Assembly (NCBI RefSeq): GCF_921293095.1
Contig: NC_060246.1
Coordinates: 86,115,030-86,179,029 of the forward strand
DNA from: Ischnura elegans
Taxonomy: Eukaryota; Arthropoda; Insecta; Odonata; Coenagrionidae
Length of the DNA stretch: 64,000 nt
Direction: 5' to 3'
A program made the translations under genes and the position numbers. Below, piece after piece: positions 20,250 to 31,679 of the stretch (position 1 is the stretch's first letter; each line of letters begins with the position of its first letter). The notes below the pieces were generated by a model. The model saw only the letters and a program-made list of their open reading frames with translations. It did not search any database and was not told where the DNA came from.

Positions 20250-20950
20250 TGAGAAAGGGGACCGACGAATAATAAAAATTTCCTTTATATTCATTAGCGA
20301 ATATAGGACTATGAAACACTCTCTCATAATTTATTTGTTATAGTAAAAAAATTCAGGTATCCCCTGGATGATGGATATCATACCCTGTCGGTATTGGGAT
20401 CCACGACCTTATGCTTGACCGGAAGGGACGTTACCTCACCGCCACCGAGACCGCCCAATAGTGTGGCATGTGTCCAGAGTAATATTTTTGTAGACCTCGA
20501 TTTAAAATTCAGCATTTATAGTTGGTTCGTAGCTGCACGTTATGATATCACAGTTATAGACATTCCAAATGGCCGTGCATAAAATGACTGGACATCATTA
20601 TTATCGTTTTTTGGAGTAATAAACCGGTTAAGGTGGATTTAAATTGAACTTGATTTTTTAATCGGGCGTTTCTATCTATAGGGTAATTCCCGTTATTATG
20701 GTACAAATTCTAAACATTACTAAAGCATTATATCAGTTATGGTAGTTGTACATGGGGCATTTTGAAAATTTCCCCGACCATCATGCCCTTCAAAAGTGAA
20801 CTTTCCGTTGCAATACACTAGAAGGCCTGCTCCATTTCATTGTCTGTTAATCGTATTATCTTCCTTTTTCTCTTCCGCTAAACTAACATTCTGCCTTCTA
20901 AAACGGATATCAGCACACCCTCCTCGCTCAACACTCGCTCCATCCAAATT
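20250..20950. other. unassigned sequence before an inverted-pair repeat
   Basis: A GC-rich patch at 20395-20470 stands out but holds no recognisable motif. No gene is seen. Confidence 0.35.
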
Positions 20951-20952
20951 AA

Positions 20953-21565
20953 CACAAGCCAACAAAAAAATTTTGTTTGGAAACTTTTTTATTTTAATAG
21001 CTGATCTTTATAGATTTTTATGTGCCGAATCTAAACCTGGCCTTAGTTTTTTTGTATCACCCATAGTTTCCAAGCAATATGTATTTTAATATTTAAAAAC
21101 TAATTTCTAATTTTAGTCTAATACCCCTATATGGTATGTTGGGAAATCAATGAAACACTATGTTACATCATAAAATTGTTTGTATTTACTTTTAAATTAC
21201 TTACAATAGTAATGTAGCGCGATAATACAGGGTTCACTTGTCAACTGGAATAGGTCTACATTTTCCCCCCTTGAAGGTTCTTGTGTAGCTGTTTCTGCGA
21301 TGAATCGCTTGCTGAACTTCTCGGTGAAGTGCCAACAATAATCCCCCATTATCTTCGTTCATTATATCTACTTTTTCAATTTTATTTTATATAAAAAAGC
21401 TGTTAAATTCTATACATATATTGTTTGATTTCATAAATTTAACTGTAAATTGTGAATAAATGGTGGGTGATACAACATTTTAAACATCACATTTGAATTC
21501 AGCAACTTAAAAAACATAAGAATAAGGTATTTTCAGTAAAAAAGTTTTTTCATCGTTGGCCTGTG
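20953..21565 (+). mobile_element. 613-bp MITE B, copy 1
   Basis: The ends CACAAGCCAACA and GTTGGCCTGTG form short inverted repeats. The element is flanked by TAA on both sides (20950-20952 and 21566-21568), a 3-bp duplication of the type left by PIF/Harbinger elements. The inside is non-coding. It is the reverse complement of 25093-25705, and both copies are the same length. Confidence 0.75.
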
Positions 21566-21569
21566 TAAT

Positions 21570-23065
21570 AAAAGAAAGCTTAACATACACGAAAAAGTTG
21601 TGAGTCGAGCCACTGAGATGCAACTTGAACTATTTTCCAGAATTTTCATATTCATGCGTTCTCTGCTGTTTCGAACGGACCGTATTGGTGACGTAGCATG
21701 ATGGTGGCGACAATATCCAGCTACTGTGCTGCTAACACACTTAATTGGAGCTAACTAAAAATCTTCCTGGATGCAGGTGTATGACCGAGAACGGGTGCGA
21801 CGTCCTTGTGGTCTCCAGTAATTGTACCGCTTCATTTGATTTGACTACTTAGCGCCCGTCATCACTGTTGCCTTTTGGTCGTGACTGTTTATCTCCAATC
21901 GAACAGATTTTTCATAGAGTGATACATTAAGCGGCATAAAATCCGTTAAATGTATCTTGAAGGTCTTGAAATATCGAGACCTTCGCAAAAAAAAAGTGTT
22001 TTTGAGTTATGGAACTTCTTCATTTATTAGAGTATTATAATGACTGAGATAGGTTTATATGCAGTAATTACGAAGTATTCTGACAGTAACCCCTACCTTC
22101 ATGGAATTATCTTCTCAATTCACAATGCAACCCACTCCATTTCATTCCATCTAAAAAAATCCAATTCTCTCCCCTCCTCTCCCTCGTTTAACCAACAATC
22201 GGTGGAACTTCTGAAGTTGAAAAAATCATATTTTTCAAGAACTTAATTTTAGGGATGGATTAGCGTTGTTCCTATGTATCTTTATACGGAAAAATGTATG
22301 GAATGCTGTTAGCAGTTGAATTGGAAGCGTTAAAGTAAAAAAACGACCGTTTTAAGGGTTATGAAACTTATAATCTTTCTTAATCGTTCTTATAATCGCG
22401 AAAAGTTGGCTCTTGGAATGGTGTTCATAGGAATCATAATTGTCATACTATGCCCAGAAAACTTTTGATTATCAGTGATAACCTTATAAAATAGTTGAGA
22501 GACGACAATGTGTCCCAGTTTCACGATCATAATGCCGTAGGCTTTTCGAATGAATGCATTTCCCAGATGTTCAACTCCTTCCCATTATTATCCTATCTAA
22601 AATGCCTCTATCGACGAAATAATCGAAATTTAAATCATCAGTTAAGCGATCATTAAAAGTCATGTATGTTATTGTTTCGCGATTATGACGCCTTTCATTT
22701 AGACACTTTCAAACAACACAAAACCATTCATTATTTGAATTGACTAATCTACTGGCTGGGTGAAGACATTGTTTATCTTTCATTTAGATAACTTTAGCCC
22801 CTTACCTGAAATAGCAGTAAAAATCGAGACAATTAATCAAGACAGAGTGAGATATCTGTCTGGGTAAACCGATAAAAGTGTGTCATAGCTGCAGCTGGAG
22901 GATTCAACGGCGCCAAGGAGTAGGTGGAGAGGCGATTGTCTGCTGCGCTGGATAGAATCTGCCTCATGGCAGTGTACTAGACGAAGGACAGCTGCTAAGA
23001 AGTATTCTACAAGTAATCGAAAGTCAAGATTGGTGTTTATAACTCTGTCCTAGAAAGCACTGGGA
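21570..23065. other. AT-rich sequence between repeats
   Basis: No gene recognised. The frame at 22040-22246 shows no domain and no splice context. Confidence 0.4.
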
Positions 23066-23069
23066 GGGG

Positions 23070-23260
23070 ATCGGGTTGGTGTGGTGGCTTGAGTGTTTGG
23101 ATTCCCCCACGGCGGGATCGGGTTCAAATCCCGGCGGTGGTAGAGAATTTTCACAGACTGCCCGATCTCTGCTTGTATGTTGTGTTGAGGACATTTCAAG
23201 CGCAACACTCCGTCAATAGGATGGGACGTTAAGACCTGGGTCCCCTCAAATACCATAAAA
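23070..23260 (+). mobile_element. tRNA-derived SINE
   Basis: An A-box-like TGGTGTGGTGGC lies about 45 bp before a B box GGTTCAAATCCC (23121-23132) followed by GGCGGTGG. The tail contains GATGGGACGTTAAGACC, a segment found in several arthropod tRNA-derived SINEs. The boundaries are approximate. Confidence 0.65.
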
Positions 23261-23269
23261 AATCAGTCA

Positions 23270-24880
23270 CTACAATAGGATATGTCATTGAATGGATTGT
23301 GTGAACTAATTCAATGCTAATAGTTGATACAGTCAGTCCCGGAGTTATGATGCCACGTAAAAAAACGAAAAAAAATTTTGATTCGCTTTTTTAAACTGAT
23401 AATTTAATGATTATCTGAGTAATCTCTACCTATTTTGGAATGATCGAATGCATCTATTCAATTTTCGTTGACGTAAATCGAATCGCACATATGTCAGGGT
23501 AAATAGATGGCTTACTGTATTGTGCTGAAAATAGTACACTTAGGGCCATTGAAGTAGAGAGTTTGACGTTTTATATAATTTTTCGCACTCCTCTACTCTC
23601 ACGTGAGACAATCTAAGATTTAGGTTATCCCCTTCACTCTCTCCTCTTTCAGTCTTATGTAAGGCGTCAGGCAACGTATCGTGCGGAGGAAATCTTATTC
23701 TAAACCTGACCTTCAACAAACCAGTGTGGATGACCAGAATTCATCTGCGGCAGGAACCAGCGTGAGCCGCTAACGGGTCATTCAGGCGTTACGTAAGACG
23801 TTTTGGGGGCCTCTTAGGGGATCTTCTTTCATTGCCATCCACAATGAAGCGGGGGTGGAGGAGAAAGTTTAGAGGACATAAAACTAACTTACATAAATAA
23901 GAGACAAACAGCCATTGTAATATTCTCACTTATTCGCGCGCTGTAGAGCGAATAAATTAGTGTGGAAAATTACTACGGCTGTCTGTATCTTATTGATGTG
24001 AAATTCCACTAACAATAAGTAAAATTGTCGAAAATCGATTCAACTTACATAAAATTTCAGCCCTTAGTGAGGCAGACTTATTGGTCTTTTTGTTTGTCAC
24101 TAATATAGAAAACGAATGCGGGGTATCTGCTGTCAAGCTGTCTTTCATGCTAAGTTTGTTGTCAAGCTATCTTTCAAGTCGAGTTTCTAAAATTTACAAT
24201 AAACATGCAAAAACATTTTCTGTGGCTAACATTAATTAATTGTGATAATGTTTCAGTCAGTTATAGGAGGAGCTAAGGGGAGTTCGGAGGGTAGTTGCTC
24301 TCATAAAGAACCTCCCGTTTGTTTACTCAAATTTAGCTAAATTGACCGGGACCTTGTATGTTAAATAGCAAGTTGTGTCAATTATAAAAATAAAGGTAAG
24401 TGATCAGTGATGCCCCGATGAACTACTGTTTCTCTTTCTTGCAATAACATAAGAGAATCAATGATTTAAAGTGTTCGGAATATACGACGAGTTATTTCAG
24501 GACTGATAACTACTATTTACAGGCATTACTCTCTCGTCAGTGTCTCGGATAACCTTAATCTACGGTATTCACATTACGATATACTGTTATCATTTTACGA
24601 GACCTTGTTTTATCATTGCCGCTAACTGCTGTTTGTTTTTCACATTAATCCTTTTGAACTGGCAAATATTATTGTGAAAATGCTCCATAAACTGGACGAA
24701 ACTTCATGTAAGATTACAGCATTGGACAAATAGCGTGACAGCATTAGAAGCATGTTATTTGTGAGCGGATTAAAGATAATAAAACAGAAGTCGATTGTGA
24801 AAACACCGTGTCAGGAAAATATGAAAAGTATAAGGAGATTAAGTGAATTAATGAATGATTTAACCCTTTCCCGGCGAATA
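23270..24880. other. region without recognised gene
   Basis: No domain-bearing frame. TTAACCCTTTCCC at 24860 resembles a piggyBac-type end and lies just before the hairpin element at 24887, but a partner end was not found. Confidence 0.35.
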
Positions 24881-24886
24881 GAAAGA

Positions 24887-25084
24887 ATAAACTTCTTTCG
24901 GGTTTGCGTGCGGTTAAGCAAATTTCGAGGCAGCCAACGTTTCGGGTTCCTTCATGTTAACCATTCTCGAGGCCTTTGAGTAAATTGATTAAATTAGCCT
25001 TGAGAATCGGTAACGAGACATAACCCGAAACGCCAGCTGCCTTCAATTTTCTTACCCGCGCGCAAACTCGAGAGAAGTTTATAT
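24887..25084. mobile_element. palindromic (fold-back) MITE
   Basis: Two arms of about 90 bp (24887-24977 and 24993-25084) are imperfect reverse complements around a 15-bp AT-rich loop. Matching landmarks are AACTTCTTTCGGGTTTGCG against CGCAAACTCGAGAGAAGTT, and CGTTTCGGGTT against AACCCGAAACG. It ends next to copy 2 of MITE B. Confidence 0.8.
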
Positions 25085-25092
25085 ATGGATCA

Positions 25093-25705
25093 CACAGGCC
25101 AACAATGAAAAAATGTTTTACTGAAAATACCTTAATCTTTTGTTTTTAAAGTTGCTGAATCCAAATATGATGGTTTTAAAGTTGTATCATCCACCATTTA
25201 TTCAAATTTTACAGTTTAATTTATGAAATCAAGCAATATTTTTTAGAATTTAACAGCTTTTTTATACTTTAATAAAATTGAAAAAGTAGGTTTAATGAAC
25301 GAAGATGATGTGGGATTACTGTCGGTATTTCACCGAGAAGTTCAGCAAGCGATTCATCGCAGGAAAAGCTACACAAGAAGCTTCAAGGAAAAAAGGGAAA
25401 GAAAATGTACACCAATTCCAGTTAACAAGTGAACTCTGTATTATCACGCTGTAGTAAATACAAACAATTTTATCACGATGTAGTGAACAGTAAATACAAA
25501 CAATTTTATGATATAACGCAGTGTTTCATTGATTTCCCTGTATACCGTATAGGGGTATTAGACTAAATATTAAATACATATTGCTTGGAAACTATGGGTG
25601 ATACAAAAAAACTAAGGCCAGGTTTATATTTGGCACATAAAAATCTATAAAGATCAGCTATTAAAATAAAAAAGTTTTCAAACAAAATTTTTTTGTTGGC
25701 CTGTG
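25093..25705 (-). mobile_element. 613-bp MITE B, copy 2
   Basis: It runs from CACAGGCCAACAATG to TTGTTGGCCTGTG and is the inverted homologue of 20953-21565, sharing TTGCTTGGAAACTATGGGTG and the AGATCAGCTATTAAAATAAA block. The flanks are TCA and TTA, so the 3-bp duplication is not perfect here. Confidence 0.75.
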
Positions 25706-25709
25706 TTAT

Positions 25710-28700
25710 TGAAATTTGAAAAAGGAAGAACTTACTTAATTCATTTGAGTAAACGGCCGGTGTTCCAAAGATGATTAGGGTTGGTTTACCTTCTTGTCGT
25801 AAATGATGAAATTAAGGACTTCGAAGATAACGTATAGGAACGATATGAAAGGCAATCTGTTGTTACGTGCAGAATGAGGAGAAGGATAGCGTCGTGAGTG
25901 AATAACGCCAGCGCTCTTTCGGAACTGGAGTGTCTCTCGAGAGGCACGTGTGTATCCAAGGCGGAAAATGAAAGCGATTTGATTTGACCGTTGGGAAGCT
26001 GTGGGCGTGTTTAAATGCGGGGTGGAATGAACTTGGGAGGGAGTCAATGGTGAACGGAGCCCGGGAAAAATAAGCAATAAGAACTTTGAAAGGAGAATAG
26101 ACAGTGCAAGGGAACAAAATCTAGGTCTATGCGTGGTTAAAATGAAGGTACCGGTGGAACTCGTGTGGTTTGACCGGAATTCAAGTATGCATCTCCGAAA
26201 CTGATATTCATGTGGATTGGTCGAGTGATTCGATTTGAATAGATAAGGATGAAAGAGAAGTTGTGAAGAAAAGACGGGTCTTTCAGTAAGCTGCAGTTGT
26301 GAGGCTGGTGGTATTGGCCAGATAATATATATATTTTTTCAGGCATAAGATGCCATAAATCTGTAGAAATTCATCTTGAAAGAAAAGTTTCATTCCATTC
26401 TTATTTCAAACTGCAAAAAATGGAAGGTAACGGTTTGAAGTCTCTGAAGAGTATATTATTGTACATATATACCATTGATCAGATGTTTTAATGGAGTAGA
26501 TGGGGATATTTTAATAATTACTTTTTCCCCTGGTAATGAGTCTTGTCTTTAGGTACGATATTTTCATATCAAAATGCCTATTATGAATTTTGAAAACCTC
26601 TCCGAAGAAGCTTGTTATTGTCGCTGTCAGTTCCTGGTAATATTTTCCATATTGTGATTTGCATAATTATTTATATTAATACGTCACTGTCACCCCAACC
26701 CTCGAAAATGATGCATTGGTTAGGTCATATTTATGTATTGTCAACAGTATTACCTTATATCGTACTATTAATGATAACTTTTAGCGATTTCCTTATATCT
26801 ATCCCTCTTTCACTCCAGTTGCTTTGTTTTTCCGGCAAGAAAGCAAAGACCGACTACAAAATCAATGGGTGTCTAATTAACATTGGCGATTGATAACTAT
26901 CTATCTATTATGTAAGTAGGTATCTATTAAAAAAAAATATCACTGAACGCGGATGAAGCAGCAATAATCGATAGAGTTCCTTCCTTATATGTTAAATTGA
27001 AAGATTCTTCTTTATCTCTTGGATTCTACGAAATTGATCGAAAAAACTTATTCAGAATATCTATGGTGTGCTCATTTCGATGAACTCTAAAGTTGGCTAA
27101 TGTATCAGCTATAAAGGCTATCGGCTAATATCATCTTCGTAAATATTTATTTACCTGTGTTATCTCTATTTCTTTTTGGATTGTTCCCAGATTTAAGGAA
27201 ATTTTGTTGGTCACAAACCTAGTCGGTATTTGATCCAATGAAATGTTTTGTAATCATTTCGAAGCGCTACGCAATATTTTCCAGACACTGTAAATTTTGG
27301 TGGACTAGCCAGATAAACCTAGGAGAATGTGGAATTGGATACTCCTATGGCTATTTAACCTATATAAGCCGCTACTACGCACGCTGTCGATGAGGAGACT
27401 CTAAGGGCTTCAGAACCCCTGTTTTTTAGATTTTAGATTTCACTCAAAGGTATTGCCCTCGACGGGACTTATTCTCGTAATATCATTTTAAATTGGAATA
27501 TTTCATCCGTGAATTTGCACTCTATTTTAGTGATAGTGACTTACACTTATCATGTGCATACGTAGCCCTACGTGCGCACATAATTAGTTCTAATTCGGAA
27601 CTAAAATAAGATTTTTACGACTCAGATGAATAACTAGCCCCTCTGTCCAAAAGGGGTTCCAAAGTTTATATGTTGTATGGATTAATCAATGGAAATTACT
27701 TCCTGTAATGATTCTTCAAAGTAGCAAGCAATGATGCAGCTTCCGAAAGCGCAAGGTTATGTCTCGCAAACTAGATTTCAAAACATTCAAAAAGTGATTT
27801 CTGCTTTTTATCCTACTTTTTGCCTGCAATGATGATAAGGATGGAAAACAAAAGTAATGAACTCCCAGGGGTTCACTACTTATCATGCTTTCATTTTCCA
27901 CGATGGAAACGTTTCCTACAGGAAAGGCTGAGATTTGTGACATTATAAAAGCAAGGTGTCTGTTATTGCAAAAAAACTTAGGTTTCTCAGCGTTGCTGTT
28001 GGGAGCCGATCAACGTTGGAGATGCTTTTGTGGCACACCGATTCATTCTCTTGCTCTCCTCGGAGAACACTATAAGCGCAGCTCTACATCCCTCCATTGG
28101 GACGTAGAAAAGGATATCTTGGCGCTAAAAATCCTTGCTAAGCTATCGAAGACGTCCGATTATCCCACATAATTCTTCTATTACGTAAACGATCGTACCT
28201 GTGCTAGACTCAGTATCTATCCTCAGTAGCGCAAATGACCTTATTTCTTAGCCTAACGATCATTGCCTTCAGCTCCAAACAGTGAGTGTAGCGGCTTACG
28301 ACTCACGCGAAGGCTAGCAGTCTTCGGATGCGCCGAGTGGAGGGGTGAGATGCGTGGGATTGGCAGGGAGTGTGCAATTAGTAGTTTAGGGAAGGAGTAA
28401 TCTTAAGGGATGCAGGTGAAAGGAAGAGCATGGCCATCAGTTGCCATCACTGTGCTTAGACAGCAAAAACATAATTTAAAACTGATTTGGAAAACATGAA
28501 TAACCACGGAGTTGTCAATTTGTAAGACCGTCCATCAGCTCCACTGTATGGATTATGGATTGGAGGCATTTACTATTAGTGATTTTCTGATTTACCTCTA
28601 TAAGTATTTTATACTAGACATATAAACTACCCTAAATACTATTTTTAGTATTGTATATGCAATAATACCATCATTATTGTTTCTACTTTATTTAATAGAA

Positions 28701-29515
28701 CATAAATATAGTTTTGCTGCTACTGAAATACTGAGACTATTGAGAGCTAAGGTCACTCGATTCCTCAAATTCTCTCCGAGCCCTAAATATGAATATGAGT
28801 GAACAGCCGTTTAGCCGGAAATATATAATTGTATGATAATGCATATGCTGTTGATATTTTTTTGCATTGCGTCGAAGAAAATAATTAGCAGCTAAAAGTC
28901 GACGCTGGTCTTAGCTGGAAGTCAATGCGACAGTCATTAGCCGAATATATTCAGTCCAAGATCCCTTGCCGCGCACTAAAATATAGTAAAACTCATTACT
29001 CGTCAAGTCCCGCCTCTTCATGGACCACCCATGTACATATTTATTTAGACAGGTTCATATTTTATGTTTTTATTATTATTATTTTATTATTTGTATGTAC
29101 ATATTTATGTTAATGGGGTATGTGTAGATGAAATGAGACATACGCGGATGGTATTAAGACAAATGTGCGCTACGCCATCTCTTCATCATGGTCCAACTTC
29201 TTCGTTGTGATCGCTGGAAAATATGCCGTAACATTTTTGTGATTTTAGGGCACAAATTTTTTTAGTAATTTTGTCCAAGCTGAGATGTTCTAGGGGAAAA
29301 CTTCGCAAATAATGCGTCTTGTCGTTCATGCGTCTTTTTTCGTGCTTATATGCATGTTTTGGACAACATTTTGGTTTTTACTATTGCATTTGTTGTATTC
29401 ATATTTGAGATATTTCATCAAAATATATCTTAAATTAATGCCAAAAGTGATGCATATTCAAAGAATTCACGGTGCACTTCCTGAACTCTCTTATCATATT
29501 AATTATTGATTTTCA
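25710..29515. other. region without recognised gene
   Basis: A plus frame at 27885-28172 (95 codons, beginning MLSFSTMETFPTGKAEICDI) is slightly GC-rich but has no known domain. A small inverted repeat, ATGTGCATACGTAG and CTACGTGCGCACAT, lies at 27552-27581. Otherwise this is unassigned AT-rich DNA. Confidence 0.35.
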
Positions 29516-29520
29516 TGGCC

Positions 29521-29857
29521 GATAGATGCTACCGAAGAATGATGAAGATAAAACGGATCGACCGTGTAAGCAATAAGAAAGTGCTAAGGAGAGTGGGAGA
29601 AAGGATAAGAAAAGGGAACTCTTATAGAAACGTTGAAGAAAAGACAGGACAACGTAGTTGGCATTGATTGATTAATTATGAGACATGATGGCCTGATGAA
29701 AACAATCGCAGAAGGTGGAAGGGAAGAAGGGCCAAGGGACGGCCACGAATGACTTACATAGGATGGGTTTTAAAGGACATAAAAGAGAAGGAATACGTCA
29801 CTACGAAAAGGTGAGCAGACAGGAGAGCGGAATGGAGAGCTGAGTCAAACCAATCTT
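29521..29857 (+). pseudogene. 3' end of a non-LTR retrotransposon reverse transcriptase
   Basis: Translated with frame changes, the plus strand gives CYRRMMKIKRIDRVSNKKVL, then RHDGLMKTI, then KGRPRMTYIGWVLKDIKEKE, and finally ADRRAEWRAESNQS. This order (RRM-KIKW-DR-N, W-GH-LRHD-LL, GRGRPR, DRRAEWR) is the usual C-terminal tail of RTE-like insect retrotransposon polyproteins. At least two stops and two frameshifts show a dead copy. The end coincides with the start of MITE C. Confidence 0.75.
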
Positions 29858-30093
29858 AAGGCCGTTTTACACGGTACACGGAATTGCGCAGGTTGGAGCT
29901 GCATTAATTTCTAAAATGGCCTGGAATTGCGCGAATGCATGAACGAAATTAGAACAGGGGCTATTTTGCCGTCTCGCATCCACGCATTCTCGCATGTGTT
30001 CTAGCAATTCACCGCTTTACACGACGCAATTTTGATGGCGCCTTCACACGTACGTCAGACTGCGCAATTCCGTGTACCGTGTAAAACGGCCTT
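29858..30093. mobile_element. MITE C, copy 1, with long perfect inverted ends
   Basis: The 236-bp element has 34-bp terminal inverted repeats that match without error, starting AAGGCCGTTTTACACGG and its complement. It is non-coding and abuts the retrotransposon tail. A second copy lies at 58976-59207. The superfamily is not assigned because the target duplication is unclear. Confidence 0.85.
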
Positions 30094-30253
30094 TGTCGAC
30101 TTATGAAGATGATGAGCGATATGAAAGTAAGCGAATTTAACGCAATCATTTGCCTCTTTCCCTAGTGGAAATTTGCCCTATTTGATGGTTTTGAAATCAT
30201 ATATGAATGGTGCGGACACTTTTCCTAGATTCTTGCCGCTATTTGCTTACGTG

Positions 30254-30396
30254 CAGAAAAGTGTCTCGGGTTTTACACCGGTTGATGTTTTTCATGTCTC
30301 TCGAAGTTTCGAGCAGCGTTTTGCTGTTCATCCTCAGGGGATCTTCCGAAGGGAAAACATCAACCGGTGGAAAACCCGAGAAACTTTTCTGCACCT
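30254..30396. mobile_element. fold-back hairpin element
   Basis: The arms GTGCAGAAAAGTGTCTCGGG... (about 30250-30294) and ...CCCGAGAAACTTTTCTGCAC (about 30353-30396) are about 42 bp with few mismatches, around a 55-60 bp loop. The open frame across it (30173-30481) is a by-product of the palindrome. Confidence 0.75.
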
Positions 30397-30489
30397 GATA
30401 CGCCGGGAAAACCTAAGATCATACATTTTCATACGTGATTTGCATGTAAGGCAGGCACGCACGAAGCCAGCGACTTTCTAATTCCTCTC

Positions 30490-31400
30490 AGTTGTTTTAT
30501 CAGCCCACGAGTAGTGGTTTATCCCGGAAATCCTTACTCATGGCTTGGCAAACGATCAACGTAACAGGTTAATAACGAATTCATTCGGATGCATCTCGTT
30601 GCCTTCCGGCTTGATGAAGAGAAAAGTGGGTACACGTGGCGTTACTAAGACATAAGTTGTAGCTCAAGTGAATTTGTTCGCATTTTTATGGCTCGTATCA
30701 TCTTAGAGTGGATTATATAACAAGTCACTTAAAAAGTCACGAGAAAAATAATATATTCAAAAGCTGATTCCTATCTCTCAAGTTGATTCTTGAGTGCTTT
30801 ATCTATTTTAAAAACAGTGTAAGGGCAAAGCTAGTATCTAAATAAAACGTAATCTACATTAACGTGTTACTTGAATTTATTTCATATACCCCATGGCTTG
30901 GATTATTATTTTTGGACCGAAGTGATAATTTTCGCCCAATGAATGAATAATTGAAATCAATCCATTGACCTGAAAACGTTTTCTATACAGAGCGTAGAGG
31001 CCATTGCAGCAGGATATTTTATTCAACCCATGGCTTAATATTTCCTATAATGTCTATGTTGATGAGCTTGCTAATGATTACATTTTGAATTGCCACTTCC
31101 AACTCATTAAAGTTCAAAAAAAGTTTTACTGTAATTCTACATTAACTTTCATTATTTTCCATGCTCGAGAACCACATGCTAATCAAAGAAAGGGTTAACC
31201 AGTTTTAGAGAATTGACGACATAGTAAACAAAACCTCGCTATCCGCTAATTAAACATGTCGTTATTATTCTCACACGGGGAGTATCACTCTATAGGTAGC
31301 CTAAATCGTACGTAATTCCTAACCACGTGGCTACTTTTGCAAGCAATCCCATTCCAATTTTACCACCCATTCGATGTGCAACGAGAGACGCACTAATCAA
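30490..31400. other. AT-rich sequence without recognised gene
   Basis: No gene or clear repeat seen, except AGAAAGGGTTAA near 31188, which resembles a piggyBac-type end but lacks a partner. Confidence 0.4.
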
Positions 31401-31409
31401 CCTCGGTTT

Positions 31410-31665
31410 CAGTGGCATAGCGATGGGGGAGGTCTGGGGGGTCCGGACCTTCCCGAAATACGAAAATGCATTACCTTCCTTCATAAAAGGAAACAAAATA
31501 TTGAAAAATCGTGAATTTACAAAAGATTACTTTGACAAATGAAGTTTTTTCGAGTATGTAAAGTGTTACAATTAGTTTAAAAGCCTCTATCTAGTACCGT
31601 GTTTTTCAAAAAGTTTCCTCCTGGTTTTGAAACCCCCCCGAACGAAATTCCTGGCTACTCCACTG
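31410..31665. mobile_element. hAT-like MITE D, copy 1
   Basis: A 256-bp element has ends CAGTGGCATAGCGA and GGCTACTCCACTG (inverted, imperfect). It is flanked by an 8-bp target duplication, CTCGGTTT at 31402 and CTCGGCTT at 31666 (7 of 8). Inside, TTCCTTCATAAAAGGAAACA and TTTGACAAATGAAGTTTTTT are shared with the copy at 49966-50226. The ends and 8-bp duplication support hAT. Confidence 0.85.
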
Positions 31666-31679
31666 CTCGGCTTGAGTGT

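Noticed and set aside
23070-23142. True tRNA gene at the B box near 23121
   Set aside because: A cloverleaf with acceptor stem and anticodon could not be traced, and the tail is SINE-like.
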